Below are positions 36,825 to 49,000 of a stretch of DNA of 64,000 nucleotides, piece by piece. Both the position numbers and the translations under genes were made by a program. The stretch covers positions 35,426,708 through 35,490,707 of the forward strand of contig CM068314.1 of NCBI GenBank assembly GCA_034766995.1. Direction: 5' to 3'. The notes below the pieces were generated by a model. It was not told where the DNA came from, searched no databases, and worked only from the letters and a program-made list of their open reading frames with translations. Within the stretch, counting starts at the first letter, position 1; each line of letters begins with the position of its first letter. Source of the DNA: Acanthacorydalis orientalis (taxonomy: Eukaryota; Arthropoda; Insecta; Megaloptera; Corydalidae).

Positions 36825-38569
36825 TATATACAATGACTTGCACAATAAATAAGTAAATAAGTATCCTCGCATGAAAAACAAAATTGAAAATGACTACTTA
36901 TTTTCAATTTAAATATAATTTTGTTTTTTTTTGCTGAAAGATCTTACATATTATTAGTAATTTTTTAGTTACATTCTACCAACACACATTCCTTCTAGAC
37001 TTGTGTTAATATTTTACTATCGTATGCTTTTTTCCAAACTCCTTTTTTTTAAAAAAAATATTCAACAGAACATTTTTCAAAAAATCGTATAAAATTAAAA
37101 ACAGTGTGGTTATTAATAATGAAATTCAGTTCTATAAATGTTCTGTTGCAGAATATTAAATAATAAAATAAACATATAAACTATAAATTTTATTATTTAA
37201 GCATACAATTATAGTTTTTTAAGAATTTATGTATATTTAAAGAACATAACGAATAGTTTTTCTGTAATAGTTGTAAAGTAACACGTCGATATCATACTGT
37301 AAAAATATTACATTTGAAAATGTAAATTACTCGCCATTAAGAATAAGTTTCTATATATCGTATTAAAAATATGGTAATTACAAAATGACTTTACAATAAT
37401 TACTAAATATATGTGACGTCAAATTAAACAATTTAAGATTGTTTATAAGCAAAAGTGTATAAAAACTTATTTCTCAAAACCGCACTTTTTTAAATTTAAC
37501 TCTTTTGAACTGGAGTAACGAAGTTAATATTATAACTTTAATTATTCCATTTAAATAATATTTTATTTTAAAAGTAACTTTTAATAATCTCCGCAAAAAT
37601 TTATTTTCCAGTTATCTTAAGAAAATAAATATGAACTGATAAAACTTGAATATATATACTTACAGTAACATCTATTCAAGGATAATATTTTATTATCACG
37701 TAATTTTTTTTGAAGACTCTTATGAAAGTGGATCATATACAATACGAAGAAAACAGATTATTCCAGAATAAGCAAGAATAATTTATATTTAAAACCAACT
37801 ACTTTCTATTCATTTTATTCTAATTTCAGTTTTGATTTTACATTAATTGTTATTTAAATGAATCAGCTATCTAAACAAAAAGTACTGGAATAAATAGTGC
37901 ACGCGTTAAATGTGGTTTTATCATGCAATGTTGAACATTATTTATTCATTCATTTTCTTTCTTCTTAGAAATTGAATGTTTACCTAGAACGAATTCATTA
38001 TTTATCATTATGATTATCACGAATCGTATAAGGAGGGATATTCTTTAGAAAGCATTTATACGGTTTTATAATCATTTTATTTATAGACCTATCGACATCA
38101 AAATATAAGTTATTGTCAATTTAGAAGACGATATAACTAGTTGAAAAGAAATATTGATTCTCAATAAATTAATCAAAACAACATTATATAAAATATCAAT
38201 TTATTTAATAAAAAAGTACTTTAATCAATATTGCAGAAATTTCGAAAAACTATTTATAATACAATTTTTGATAACGTGTATTTCGAGAACCGGTCTGAAA
38301 TTTCAATAAATTAAAAGAGGTCATGAAAACCGTCTAGCGCCTAAAGAGTTTGTGTTTTAAAAATCAACAACTGGTACGATTTAATTTCGTTTGCGACAAT
38401 TCTCAACCCCCAGTAACCGGATTAGAGACCTCGTTAATAAGTTAAATTATGAAAGACCTTATTATTTTTGTTTAGATAACAAGAATAATTGTATACATTT
38501 AATTATTGAGGTCCCTATTCTATTTTTCTCTCAAGGATACAGCACATGTATAAATATCAATATATGAAC

Positions 38570-38571
<2 letters not shown>

Positions 38572-38606
<35 letters not shown>
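38572..38606. repeat. (TA)n microsatellite
   Basis: About 17 TA units. Confidence 0.96.
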
Positions 38607-38608
<2 letters not shown>

Positions 38609-38739
38609 TTGTTATGCAAAAAAGTTAAATAATTTGTTTGTACGAATAAACGAAGATAACAAAATAAAATTGTATTACACATTGCGTTAATCATACATTA
38701 AGTCAATAAATTCTCAGAATGAATATTTTAAATTACTTT

Positions 38740-39010
38740 TTCTTGTCTACAGTCTGTTGTATCATCCATGAAGCAAATATTCCGATGGAAATCTTATTAA
38801 AACTCAGCACATGAAATGTTCGAGCTGTTGTATTTCGTTTTCTGTGTAACACGACCTGATTGAATGCGTTCGTTATATTCCGTTTATCTCCGATACTTTG
38901 GCCTCGCGTTGCTTTTAGGTGAACAACCCGCTAGTAGGGCACAGTTCGAATGTGAAAAACGATGATCGTGACGTAAATGTAACTCTTGGCGAAAGTGTGA
39001 GTGTGTGTGT
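38740..39010. other. GC-elevated island
   Basis: CpG-bearing DNA around 38820-38995 with GCCTCGCGTTGC and GTGACGTAAATG, the latter containing a TGACGT CRE half-site. It has no long open frame. A candidate regulatory island. Confidence 0.3.
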
Positions 39011-39256
39011 ATATGTATTTATGTCGATATGTGTGTGAATAATTTAGAGTGGCTGTTGTATTCGTATGTACGCGTTTGTAAAATATTTTCGTAAACAAGG
39101 GCATACATATTTCAGAGTAATGGTTTAAATATTCCAGATTTATTATTATGTTGGTTTACTTTTAATATAAAGTTCTCTTCTAATACACATATATCTGACT
39201 ACATATAAACATACGGAGGTACATAAATAGACACACATATGTGTGTATGCATATGC

Positions 39257-39262
<6 letters not shown>

Positions 39263-39337
<75 letters not shown>
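39263..39337. repeat. (TA)n microsatellite
   Basis: About 37 TA units, the longest uninterrupted run in the window. Confidence 0.97.
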
Positions 39338-39338
<1 letters not shown>

Positions 39339-39339
39339 G

Positions 39340-40293
39340 ATTATTAAAAAGGTAAATAACTACATACTAATCCACTATTTTTATGTGTGTACCAGATGCA
39401 ACATTTTAAAAAATATTATACTCAATATTTATTTTAATAAACAGTTCCATATTTCTTAACATAAATGTTTAATATAAAAAAAATGTATTACTAATGTAAA
39501 ATATAGAACATTGAGTCATTTTTCGTATTACACATACTACATCTGTAGTGAATGAAGATTTTAATAAAGAAATTATATTTAAAGATATTTGGGACGATTG
39601 TAAAAGTTTTACTAAGTTGATAAATATTATTATCCGTTATTTTTTTCATACTGAGGCTATATATAAAATGTATTATTGATACATTGGTAAAAATGTATAC
39701 TGGAGAAAACATAATAGGAAAAATAGTAACATTTGTATATTTTTTATAAACACGGAAAAGTTTTTTAAAATTCGTGAAAATTTAATACAGTATTATACTT
39801 CGTTATAATTCATAGAAATTGGATATGTTTGACAGCGTGAACATTATTAGATTATGCATCTATGGTAATAATAAAGACCCCTAATAATGAGAGTTTGACA
39901 AAGATTGAATAAAAACATAGAAATCTTTGTTTTAAGTTGAAATCAATATTTTCAAATTGAAACAGCTGTTTTTTACGTCACTGAAGGTAGTTATATTAAA
40001 AAAAGCAACCGAAATGTCGTAAAAAAATCGAAATTCAAGTTTATAGCACAGGTCATCATTAACGTCTCTTATACTTTCTTGTATAATTTAAAAAGTGTAT
40101 TCGTGTATATTCGTAAATTTCAGACTTTTGCTATTTTTATATGATATTATATATCCAATATATCGTCAATTTCATATATCGTACAAATTAATTGTATTAA
40201 TAAATCATAAGATTCATAAAATGTATAAAAAATATCTAAGAGCAAAATGTGACGTAAAAATAATTAGTGACATTATAATTGAGTAAAATCACA

Positions 40294-40299
<6 letters not shown>
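39340..40299. other. AT-rich non-coding stretch
   Basis: Nothing is recognised; frames at 39491-39712 and 40095-40286 look random. Confidence 0.5.
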
Positions 40300-40366
<67 letters not shown>

Positions 40367-40399
40367 CATACACACATATACGAGTATATACATACACAC

Positions 40400-40467
<68 letters not shown>
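40300..40467. repeat. Complex TA/CA/TG microsatellite
   Basis: TA runs are separated by TACATA and CATACACACA blocks; the tract ends in (TG)n. Confidence 0.96.
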
Positions 40468-40757
40468 AAGTGAAATGAAAAAAGAACCTTTATTAAAAAA
40501 CTTTATTTAGGGTTTCAAATTATACAGTTCTCTCCTATTTTAAAACTAACTATAGGAACTAATATGCACAATAAAATCATTTAACCAAAAAAGGTTCATG
40601 CGTGCTTTTGACATGATGCCTAATATGATCCTAATATGAATATCGGTAAGTGAGGGGTATCTATGTCCCATCATATAGAAAAGTAATAGGTAGTTTAAAT
40701 TCAATGAAATCAGAAAATATTTTTATTGGGCTGTAGATTTTTAAAAACCGAAAAATG
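40468..40757. other. AT-rich spacer with a donor-like site
   Basis: TATCG|GTAAGTGAGG near 40643 is an excellent donor by sequence. None of the three frames upstream stays open, so an exon is not supported. Confidence 0.3.
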
Positions 40758-40778
40758 TATATATATATATATATATAA
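40758..40778. repeat. Short (TA)n microsatellite
   Basis: About 10 TA units. Confidence 0.9.
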
Positions 40779-40863
40779 TGTTCAAAATTTCTACTTTGAA
40801 TAGAACAAAATAAAAAAAAAATATCGAGCACTGAAAGTTTGATTTTTTCTACATTATAAAATA

Positions 40864-40878
40864 CTCTCTCTCTCTCTT

Positions 40879-40920
<42 letters not shown>
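40864..40920. repeat. Compound (TC)n(TA)n microsatellite
   Basis: CTCTCTCTCTCTCT, then TATGTG, then about 17 TA units. Confidence 0.95.
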
Positions 40921-40922
<2 letters not shown>

Positions 40923-40966
40923 AAACGTTTAAAATATTTATATAACTATATACATACATTTAAGTG

Positions 40967-40974
<8 letters not shown>
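40921..40974 (+). repeat. 54-bp palindromic-array unit 1
   Basis: Starts CAAAACGTTTAAAATATTTA and ends TTAAGTGTATATTAT. It is the exact reverse complement of unit 2. Confidence 0.95.
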
Positions 40975-40994
<20 letters not shown>

Positions 40995-41002
<8 letters not shown>

Positions 41003-41048
41003 CACTTAAATGTATGTATATAGTTATATAAATATTTTAAACGTTTTG
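40995..41048 (-). repeat. 54-bp palindromic-array unit 2
   Basis: Exact reverse complement of unit 1, separated from it by 20 bp of TA. Confidence 0.95.
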
Positions 41049-41114
<66 letters not shown>

Positions 41115-41116
<2 letters not shown>

Positions 41117-41161
41117 AAACGTTTAAAATATTTATATAACTATATACATACATTTAAGTGG

Positions 41162-41168
<7 letters not shown>
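41115..41168 (+). repeat. 54-bp palindromic-array unit 3
   Basis: Same orientation as unit 1 with one substitution near its end (GTGGATATTAT). Confidence 0.95.
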
Positions 41169-41204
<36 letters not shown>

Positions 41205-41212
<8 letters not shown>

Positions 41213-41258
41213 CGCACTTAAATCTATATATATAGTTATACAAATATTTTAAACGTCT
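41205..41258 (-). repeat. 54-bp palindromic-array unit 4
   Basis: Reverse orientation and the most diverged copy: several substitutions and a small insertion (TACGCACTTAAATC, GTTATACAAAT, AAACGTCTTT). Confidence 0.9.
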
Positions 41259-41259
41259 T

Positions 41260-41598
41260 TTTTTTAATTTACTTAAATAATAAATTCAATTAATAAAACA
41301 AATTTTAAATATCAGTACAAATCTGATTAAAAAGTATAATCAGTATTTCATCTATATATTAACTACATTACTTAAAAAGAAAATTAATTTTCTTTTGTCA
41401 ATATTCGTATGTATATTTTTGACATTTTCATTAAGTGTGTTGTATTGTTTGTTTAATATTTCATTTAATATCTGATAGCAATATAATTTTCAATTATCTC
41501 TAAAACCTATAATTTGTATTTTTTTCCTTAACGATGTATTTATCGATAAAACAGACAACTATGTATATATATATATAACACTACTTTTGTATGTATGC

Positions 41599-41640
<42 letters not shown>
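41260..41640. other. AT-rich spacer ending in a TA tract
   Basis: Nothing is recognised except TA runs at 41562-41579 and 41606-41640; the second abuts the mariner-type element. Confidence 0.6.
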
Positions 41641-41642
<2 letters not shown>

Positions 41643-42479
41643 CAGAGGGGTACAGATTGTGTACACACTTTAATAGAGGGTATCTATCGAGTCTTCATTG
41701 TTGGCAATGTTTAATATGATGTTCTCTCAAAAGAAAGCGTTAATCACACGAATACTAAAGCCGCTTTGCAACCAGCAAGGCATTAAAACAAAATGGAAGA
41801 ACAACGGTTGTCATTCGAATTACACAATATTGTTTTGAAGTGGTGTTTTAAAATTGAGAATGTGTGCGAAGTACAACGATAATGGAGGCATGAGTTTGCA
41901 AAAGAACTTCCAACACTCCTGACAATTACACGCATTCCGCTGGTACCGGATGTGCTGTGTACAAACAAAGATCCGGGTGGTCTCGCACAGAAACAAATCC
42001 TGCTTCCTCGAATATGGTGTTAGAATAATTTACTCGCTCGCCACAAAAGTCCGACAAACAATGTACACGCGAGACATGAGTTAGAAGATCAAGCATACAA
42101 CGTATTCTTAAGAGAGCAAAATGGAAAGTTTACATCTCAAGATTATTCTTTCGATTTAACACCCGTCGACTTCTACTTATGAAGGACCCTAAAGGATCTA
42201 GTATATTGTAGAAAATCAGGTACACTGGTAGTGGTACGGGAAAAAATTGAAATGTGTACAGCAATCACAATGGGCAATTTGAGCAACGTGGTTCGTGTAG
42301 TAGTTCACCGAAATCAGAAGTGTCTAGACGCTAGTGGTGGCCGCTTTGAGCACCTGTTCTGATTGTAGAAGTCAAACATGACTCACAACAATCCCTTGAT
42401 GTCTTTATAATTTTAGTAATAAAGCTTTACGTAAATATTTTGTACGTTAATATGTGTATACATTTTTATGTGCCCTCCA
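41643..42479 (+). mobile_element. Internally deleted mariner-superfamily element (837 bp)
   Basis: The ends are imperfect inverted repeats. The left end CAGAGGGGTACAGATTGTG...ACACACTTTAA pairs with the right end, read on the minus strand, TGGAGGGCACATAAAAATG...ATACACATATTAA. Both borders abut TA, the target dinucleotide of this superfamily, but they lie inside TA repeats, so the duplication is uninformative. It encloses one decayed transposase gene on the plus strand. Full relatives are usually about 1.2-1.3 kb, so roughly a third is missing. Confidence 0.82.
41793..42362 (+). pseudogene. Decayed mariner/IS630-type transposase, catalytic core deleted
   Basis: The ATG at 41793 starts MEEQRLSFELHNIVLKWCFK, then IENVCEVQR, a stop, and WRHEFAKELPTLLTITRIR. 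This is the N-terminal helix-turn-helix of a DUF4817-like mariner-family transposase. Farther on, RILKRAKWKVYISRLF is the end of the second DNA-binding helix-turn-helix. The sequence then jumps within a few bases (about 42150) to FDLTPVDFYL, which carries the third catalytic acidic residue. It continues LKDLVYCRKSGTL...HRNQKCLDASGGRFEHLF and a natural stop at 42360-42362. The first two catalytic Asp regions are gone, and there are stops and frame changes, so it cannot code for a working enzyme. An intact homologue would cut and paste the element at TA sites. Confidence 0.85.
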
Positions 42480-42500
42480 TATATATATATATATATATAT
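42480..42500. repeat. Short (TA)n microsatellite
   Basis: About 10 TA units at the right border of the mariner-type element. Confidence 0.9.
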
Positions 42501-43744
42501 AAATTTTGAAATATCGATAGTGTACATTTGTAAGAGATATTTCTAAAATATAGTACGGAAGTCATGATTAAATCATATTAAAATATCAGGTTAATAAAAT
42601 GTAATTTTACATAAAAAAATTTCGAGCAGATTATGAAATATTTTTAACATATATTAAATTTTGTTTATAGTAAACATATGTTGATTTTTATATTATTTTA
42701 TTGATAATTAAATATATATTTTATAAAAAAATAAAATTGATATATTTCATTTTTTAATAAGTATAATTTACTTTTTAGTCGTTGTTACTTAGTGTCGTAT
42801 TTACTTAGTTGTTAATCGTTTACTATAATTAATAAAATTGTGTATAAAATATTTATTTATACTCATATGTAATTGCGTAACATACTATTATTTTACACTC
42901 GAATTTTTTTAAAGGACCTGAAAATAAAAATAATAAAAAAGTTATTGTTCACAATGTTGTAAAATCAATACTTGTAAAAGTTCTTTTATTTCACCTAATT
43001 TAAACGAAGCTGTCCTTCATATTTTTTATTAATCAGTGTAATATTTATTTACATTTAATTGAAGAAGTACTTTAAATAAATGAGCGCACTTTTCTAATCC
43101 CCATAATCGTACGCTCACGCTTTCAATCTTTTATCTAATAGAATATACAGTTTCGAATATCTAGATAGAATACAAAAAACAGAATTACTATAAAAGTGAA
43201 AATTAACTGTTATTACAAGTATATACGTATACATATTCATTGACTGTTATTGTATGTACAAAACAAGTAGAACATCTTTCGTTTTCAAAACGTAAACACA
43301 TACATAGTGAAAGTAACCACGATTCGCATAGTAAACTAATCACTGTTACCGAAGATCAGTGCCTCTATTTAATCATTGCTTTGTTGAGTTCACTGGCCTG
43401 AACGACATAATAACATACAAAACTATCAACTGTCATTGTGGCGTTAATATCTACGGCGGGAAAATAATATTACATATGTGTACACTTTTTTCATATTTAT
43501 ATGTTTGTGTGGTTGCTTTCTCGGTAATTTCATTGTAATCTTAGCATAACACGTTAATTGTATCAGTAATACAGGTTGATACACTGGTTTTATCTTACTT
43601 AGTTCATTGACAGGATTGATTTGATTTTATTTTTTATTGTTAAACAAATTGTACGCTTTCAGTGACGGGTTCTATGCACGTAATTTAATGATTGGCCCAT
43701 AAGCTTAAGTGTGATTACTTTTAAAAATTATTTATTTTGACTAG

Positions 43745-43750
<6 letters not shown>

Positions 43751-43801
<51 letters not shown>
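43751..43801. repeat. (TA)n microsatellite
   Basis: About 25 TA units. Confidence 0.97.
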
Positions 43802-43805
<4 letters not shown>

Positions 43806-44903
43806 GAATGTAAATTAATAATTAAAAGAAATGTTAAATTATTTTTAAAAGAAAGATAATGAGAATAAATAAAACTGGCATTTTATATTTTTAATTTAAT
43901 ATTTAGAAATCTCAAAATGAAAACATCCCTAAAATTTAAAAGAATTTACTTGCATTGAATTATCTCCTATTTTTTATTTACTTAATTATAAATAATTTCA
44001 TGAATGCTCGTTATCCCTTTTTAGAAGAGTTTCATGAAATAACAAAAAAATATTTGTAGAATTTAAGATAATACATGTCTAACTAAACTGTCTGTTAAAA
44101 TTGAAAAAGTTCGGATTTGGAGTAAGTTTAAATATAAATATATTTCAAATCAAATTACATTTTTTGCAAACATTTTAAAAGATATGCAATATTTGTAAGA
44201 TCCAGTAAAATTATTTAGATTATTATTTTAATAGTCACCTAGTTCTTTTTTTTAAAAAAAACTGCTTATTTCTTTATTTTAAAATAAAGAGACATTTTGT
44301 ATCATCCTATATCACAATACATAACAACGATCATCCAAGATAAACGCGATATTTTAACTAATCTGCATACTTGGTATATTCCTATACAAGATTCAGTATA
44401 TGCTAAAAAATATGATATATAGTTATAGATGTAAAAAATAATGATTATAAAGATGAACGCGATTTATGGTATGTCACGAATTATTTTTATTCGACTAAAG
44501 AGAATTAGTTCTTTTACTAAACACAGTTTATAAAAAAACCGTATATACGAGTATGTATAAATGTCTCTAATGTTTAAAAGTATTCTATTTATATTTTTGG
44601 TTATGATTTGATATAAATTTTAGAATTATATTTTCAAAATGTCTAAAATATTAGTAACTAATATTAAAAAAAATAATTAACAGTAAATTCACTTTACAAA
44701 AAAAATCGGTTGAAAAAACAAATAATATCAACAATTATTATTTTTTTAAAATTCATTCTTGAAACTAATTCAAATAAGCATTTAATTTAAGCTATTCTAA
44801 AAAATCTTGGTAACTATTTTGCTTGAAGAATGATTTATTTTTAGCAAAATTGTCATTCTTCTCATTTGTTATATTTGAATATCTGTGCTTATGTATACAT
44901 GTG

Positions 44904-44907
<4 letters not shown>

Positions 44908-44945
<38 letters not shown>

Positions 44946-44947
44946 AT
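44908..44947. repeat. (TA)n microsatellite with TATG tail
   Basis: About 15 TA units, then TATGTATG. Confidence 0.95.
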
Positions 44948-45266
44948 AAAAAAAAACTCAAGAATTTTTTAATAGCCTAGATTTGCATTTACAATTAGAA
45001 TTTTTATTGATAAAAATTTAAAAAACAGTATTACCTAAAATGATCAATTTAAAAACGAGATAGCCAATTTGTTAAGAAGAGATTAATTATTAATAAAAAA
45101 AATGATATACGAAATAATATTCTCCGAATAAATTAACAAAATATTTCAAAACAACTGTATATACAAAAAGTGGTTCTCTTCAATTCACTCATGATGTGCT
45201 TTTTGTATCAAGGTTTTAATTATTTCAGTTGCAGTCATACACCATATCAGTGTCGTTTAAAATACA

Positions 45267-45267
<1 letters not shown>

Positions 45268-45326
<59 letters not shown>
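45268..45326. repeat. (TA)n microsatellite
   Basis: About 29 TA units. Confidence 0.97.
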
Positions 45327-45329
<3 letters not shown>

Positions 45330-45910
45330 GTAAATTGCTACCAAATATTGATAGAAAAAACTATCTGTTCACTTGAAAAATTGTCGAGAAAGTTATATTT
45401 CAATGAAATTTGTTTTAAGTTAAATGTTATCTCTCATACTTTCTTATTTATACTATAATTAAATTTTTTAAATAAAAAAATAAATATGAAATTATATGCA
45501 TACATAGTAATTTATTAAAAAAAAACCTTACATACAAGATTTTCTTGGCGTTAAAAGTGGTAGTATTTATATATTATAGGAAATGTAAAAAAAAATTAAA
45601 GATATTAAAAAGTTTAATAATTTTTAATTTTCAAAACATATGTTTAATGGGTTTTCGCAGAATTTCATGATTTTTTTCCTGATCGAACATATTCAATAAT
45701 TAATTTTTGGTCAGAAATTTATTTTAAAATAAATTATTAAAATAGCCACAAGAAAAGAGCTAGCTGTTGGAAATGCATTAAAGAAAAATACTTAAATAAA
45801 ATAATTACAAACATAAAAGAAAGATTCAATTTTAAAAAATAAACTTTCTTTAGCTTTAATAGTATGAAAATGATAATATCGCTATCGAAATGCACACAAA
45901 CAAAAAGAAA

Positions 45911-46020
45911 ATATAATTAATAATTATTGAACATTTTTAATTAGAATTTCTTTTCTAGTTTGAAAGTAAGTAAAAAAATAATTTGTGAAAGTGAATTTAG
46001 CGACAGTACCAGAATTATAT
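45911..46020 (-). mobile_element. MITE-like element, partial copy C
   Basis: Read on the minus strand it begins AATTCTGGTACTGTCGCTAA, then ATTCACTTTCACAAAT, and reaches AAAAATGTTCAATAATTATT. These are the terminal and subterminal blocks shared with copies A, B and D. Only one end is present. Confidence 0.5.
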
Positions 46021-46024
46021 TTGT

Positions 46025-49000
46025 ATGAAGTTGACTGAAAACTTACTTTAAGCTGATTTAGATTTTATTACAAATATTTCAAGCGGTAACATTTATATAT
46101 TATTTAAATTAAATAATTTATGTTATATTAGAATAATCCATTAATTATATTAGAATAAAATGAATTATAATGGATTTAATTACTTTCATTCAACTTAAAT
46201 CATATTTAAACCAATCCAAATATCATTTGATAATCCAATTCAATGATTTAAGTTGCAAAATAAGTTTTATCGAGGTTATTAGGAAATTATAATAAAACAG
46301 TTTACTTACACTGTATAAATTATCAATTACATATTCATATTTAGATTTCATTATTCCGCGTAATTGTTGAATTTTTACACCTAGATTTGATAAATGTTAA
46401 TATATGTAGAAATATCTGGACAGGAAACCACATTTGCCTAGATAATTAACTGGCATTACTCATTATGTACTGAAATATGTCTGTTTGTAAAAAGGTCACT
46501 TATAATTAAAACAATAAGGATTAAATGAAACAGAAAATATTGTTTTATAACGTGTTATTTTGTCGTTCATGTGTATGTACATAAATATATTTTTAGAAGT
46601 ATCTGTAGGTAAGATTGAAAGAAAAAAGTAGGGTTATGCGTTTAATTACGAAATGTTTGACTATAATACCACTCGAAAAACAATTCTTATCATTTTAAAT
46701 TACTATCGATTAATATTTATTGATCTTTATTATATCTTAATTGTATGAAATTAAACACAATGTATTTTAAATGAATTATTTAAGAATAAAGAAACAATTT
46801 ATAATCATACAATATAACTGAAAAAAAAAACAGTTTTTGTAAGATTCAATCGTGTTATACGTATAAAAAGACTGAATTAAATTGAATATATAAAAAATAC
46901 AATACTGAAAATAAACCAATTCGATATGAATTTATAATGATGAATATAAAAATATATTTCTTAAATATTCTGCTCACTCTCGTTTGTGTTAAATTTTTTT
47001 GATAGCCCTTTTCTTTGAATTTTTATATTCTTTTACTGTATTTCAAATTAAAGTGTTTCTACGGAAAGGAAATGATACTATTAAATCTATCTATTATGGA
47101 AGGAAGAAAATAAAAAAAGATCTAATGGCCGTGCACATGAAAAAGATTTAATTTATATAGTGAATATTAATATTTTTACATTACATTGCTCTCTTGCTAT
47201 TCCAAGGATGATGCTGTTCCTTTGAAGTTAAAATTGCAATATTTGATTGGATTGTAATACGATTTATTTTTTAAATCTGGTTATACTTTTCCTCTGTTTC
47301 TCTATTTGATTCGAGATAAAGAAGATGGAGGGAAAAGCCCATTCACATAAATACGTTATGCAAGACGTAATTCTTTATTTCAGTGCTTTATTTGCGTGAT
47401 GCATTTAATCAGGTGTTACACGTAATCAAAAATTTGTAAGATTAGTTTGATTGAAAAGAGAACTTCAAAATGGTATCACATGATAGCTCAACTAGACTAT
47501 TATTCTCTAATGAAATTCTTGGCATCAATAAAATATGTTTTAAATAGATTAATTATTAATTTATTATCAGAATCAGGAATTTCAGTAATATTTTCTTTCA
47601 TTGTTGCATCCAAGGATGGTATTAAGTCACAGGATCCAATTTAATAACTATTGTATGAAAGATTCAATTGAATTCTGAATCGAAATAATTATATACAAAA
47701 TGCACTTTTTACTATTCATGCTACTAATCTGTTTAGTTATTTTAATAAATATGGCTATGAAATTGATTGAGATTTTTCGGACTTTTCTTTTTTAGTATTT
47801 TTTTTAAATATCAACTTAGATCGTGTTCCTCCAATATCAACTAATTAAATTTAAGAAAACCAAACGGAAGCATATTTGTACATACTGGGACAATATGAAA
47901 TTAAAATAAAAAAAAAACTTAGATTTTTCGACATTTTCCCATATATTCAAATAATAAGAATGATTTGTCAATTAATCAACTGTACCGTGTTATAAACTAA
48001 ATAAGTTTAAGATATTAGCTTCTCGTTTCATTTAACGTGTTGCTCAATATTTAATTTACTTCTAATTTGAATAACAAAATGTTTCATTTATAAATCAGAA
48101 AACAAGTGTACGTTCAAAGTACCCGTAGTCGTCGTTATTTATGGATACTTATTAAATAGCGTATCTTATATAAATACGACGTTTGGAAGCCCTTGGCAGA
48201 TATTTGTCAAGTATTCATTTTTAATGAAAAAATATGTATTATATATGTGTACCTCTGTGTTAAGTAACATGATAATTTTTCCTGACACACTCAACATAAG
48301 GTTATTGGTGTCGATGTACTGTAAATATGTTCAAGGAGAGATAAACCTCTCAACAAGTATTTTAACCTTGCGTTCTAATAGAAATATTACAACTAGCGTG
48401 CGTTTTATACTGACCAATGTTGTACTTTGTTCCACATTCGACTCTTAATAATAATAATAAAGAAAATTATATGATTGTATTTTGCAATAGTCATAACTTT
48501 AATTAATTAATGGTCTAATGATGACACTATGTTCCTTATACTACGTTTTATGTGCTTTAAATTGGGGTACGGACGTTATGTACTTGTTCAGTTAATACAA
48601 TAAAAAATACATGTGTACGTGTTTAAATATATGTACAATACATACATGTCATATAAATAGAACAAAATACCTTGTGTGCCTCAACCTTTCGTACTCAACA
48701 AAACGTAAATAATAAATGTGTATTTAAACTGCCAAGAAAACATAATAATAGTAATAAAATCCCATGCAGTCGTCTAATAAAAAATCTAATATGTTGAGTC
48801 GAAATTTTAGTTAAAATCAAATTATTTACTCAACATAGTTTCACTTTAGATTTCTACATTTTGACTCTTCCCAAATTAGAGCTTCGTAAGTGGATAATTA
48901 TTTCAATTTATAGATAGCCCTTCTGTTTATAAAAACAATTAAATTAAAACATATAAATTTTAAATCATATACCTAAAAAAATTATTTTTTTAAAATACAC

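Larger units (their letters stand above)
36080..38740. other. AT-rich non-coding stretch
   Basis: No gene is recognised. Segment 38325-38450 is slightly less AT-rich (CTAGCGCC, ACCCCCAGTAACCGG). Confidence 0.5.
42501..45905. other. AT-rich non-coding stretch
   Basis: No gene is recognised. Segment 43280-43470 is slightly less AT-rich and includes GGCGGGAAAA near 43456 (an E2F-like core). Confidence 0.5.

Noticed and set aside
40630..40655. Consensus-quality donor TATCG|GTAAGTGAGG
   Set aside because: All three upstream frames are closed within a few codons, and no acceptor fits a coding exon.
46595..46625. CTGTAG|GTAAGA as a second recursive-splice site
   Set aside because: It lacks a pyrimidine tract; AT-rich DNA gives such hexamers often.
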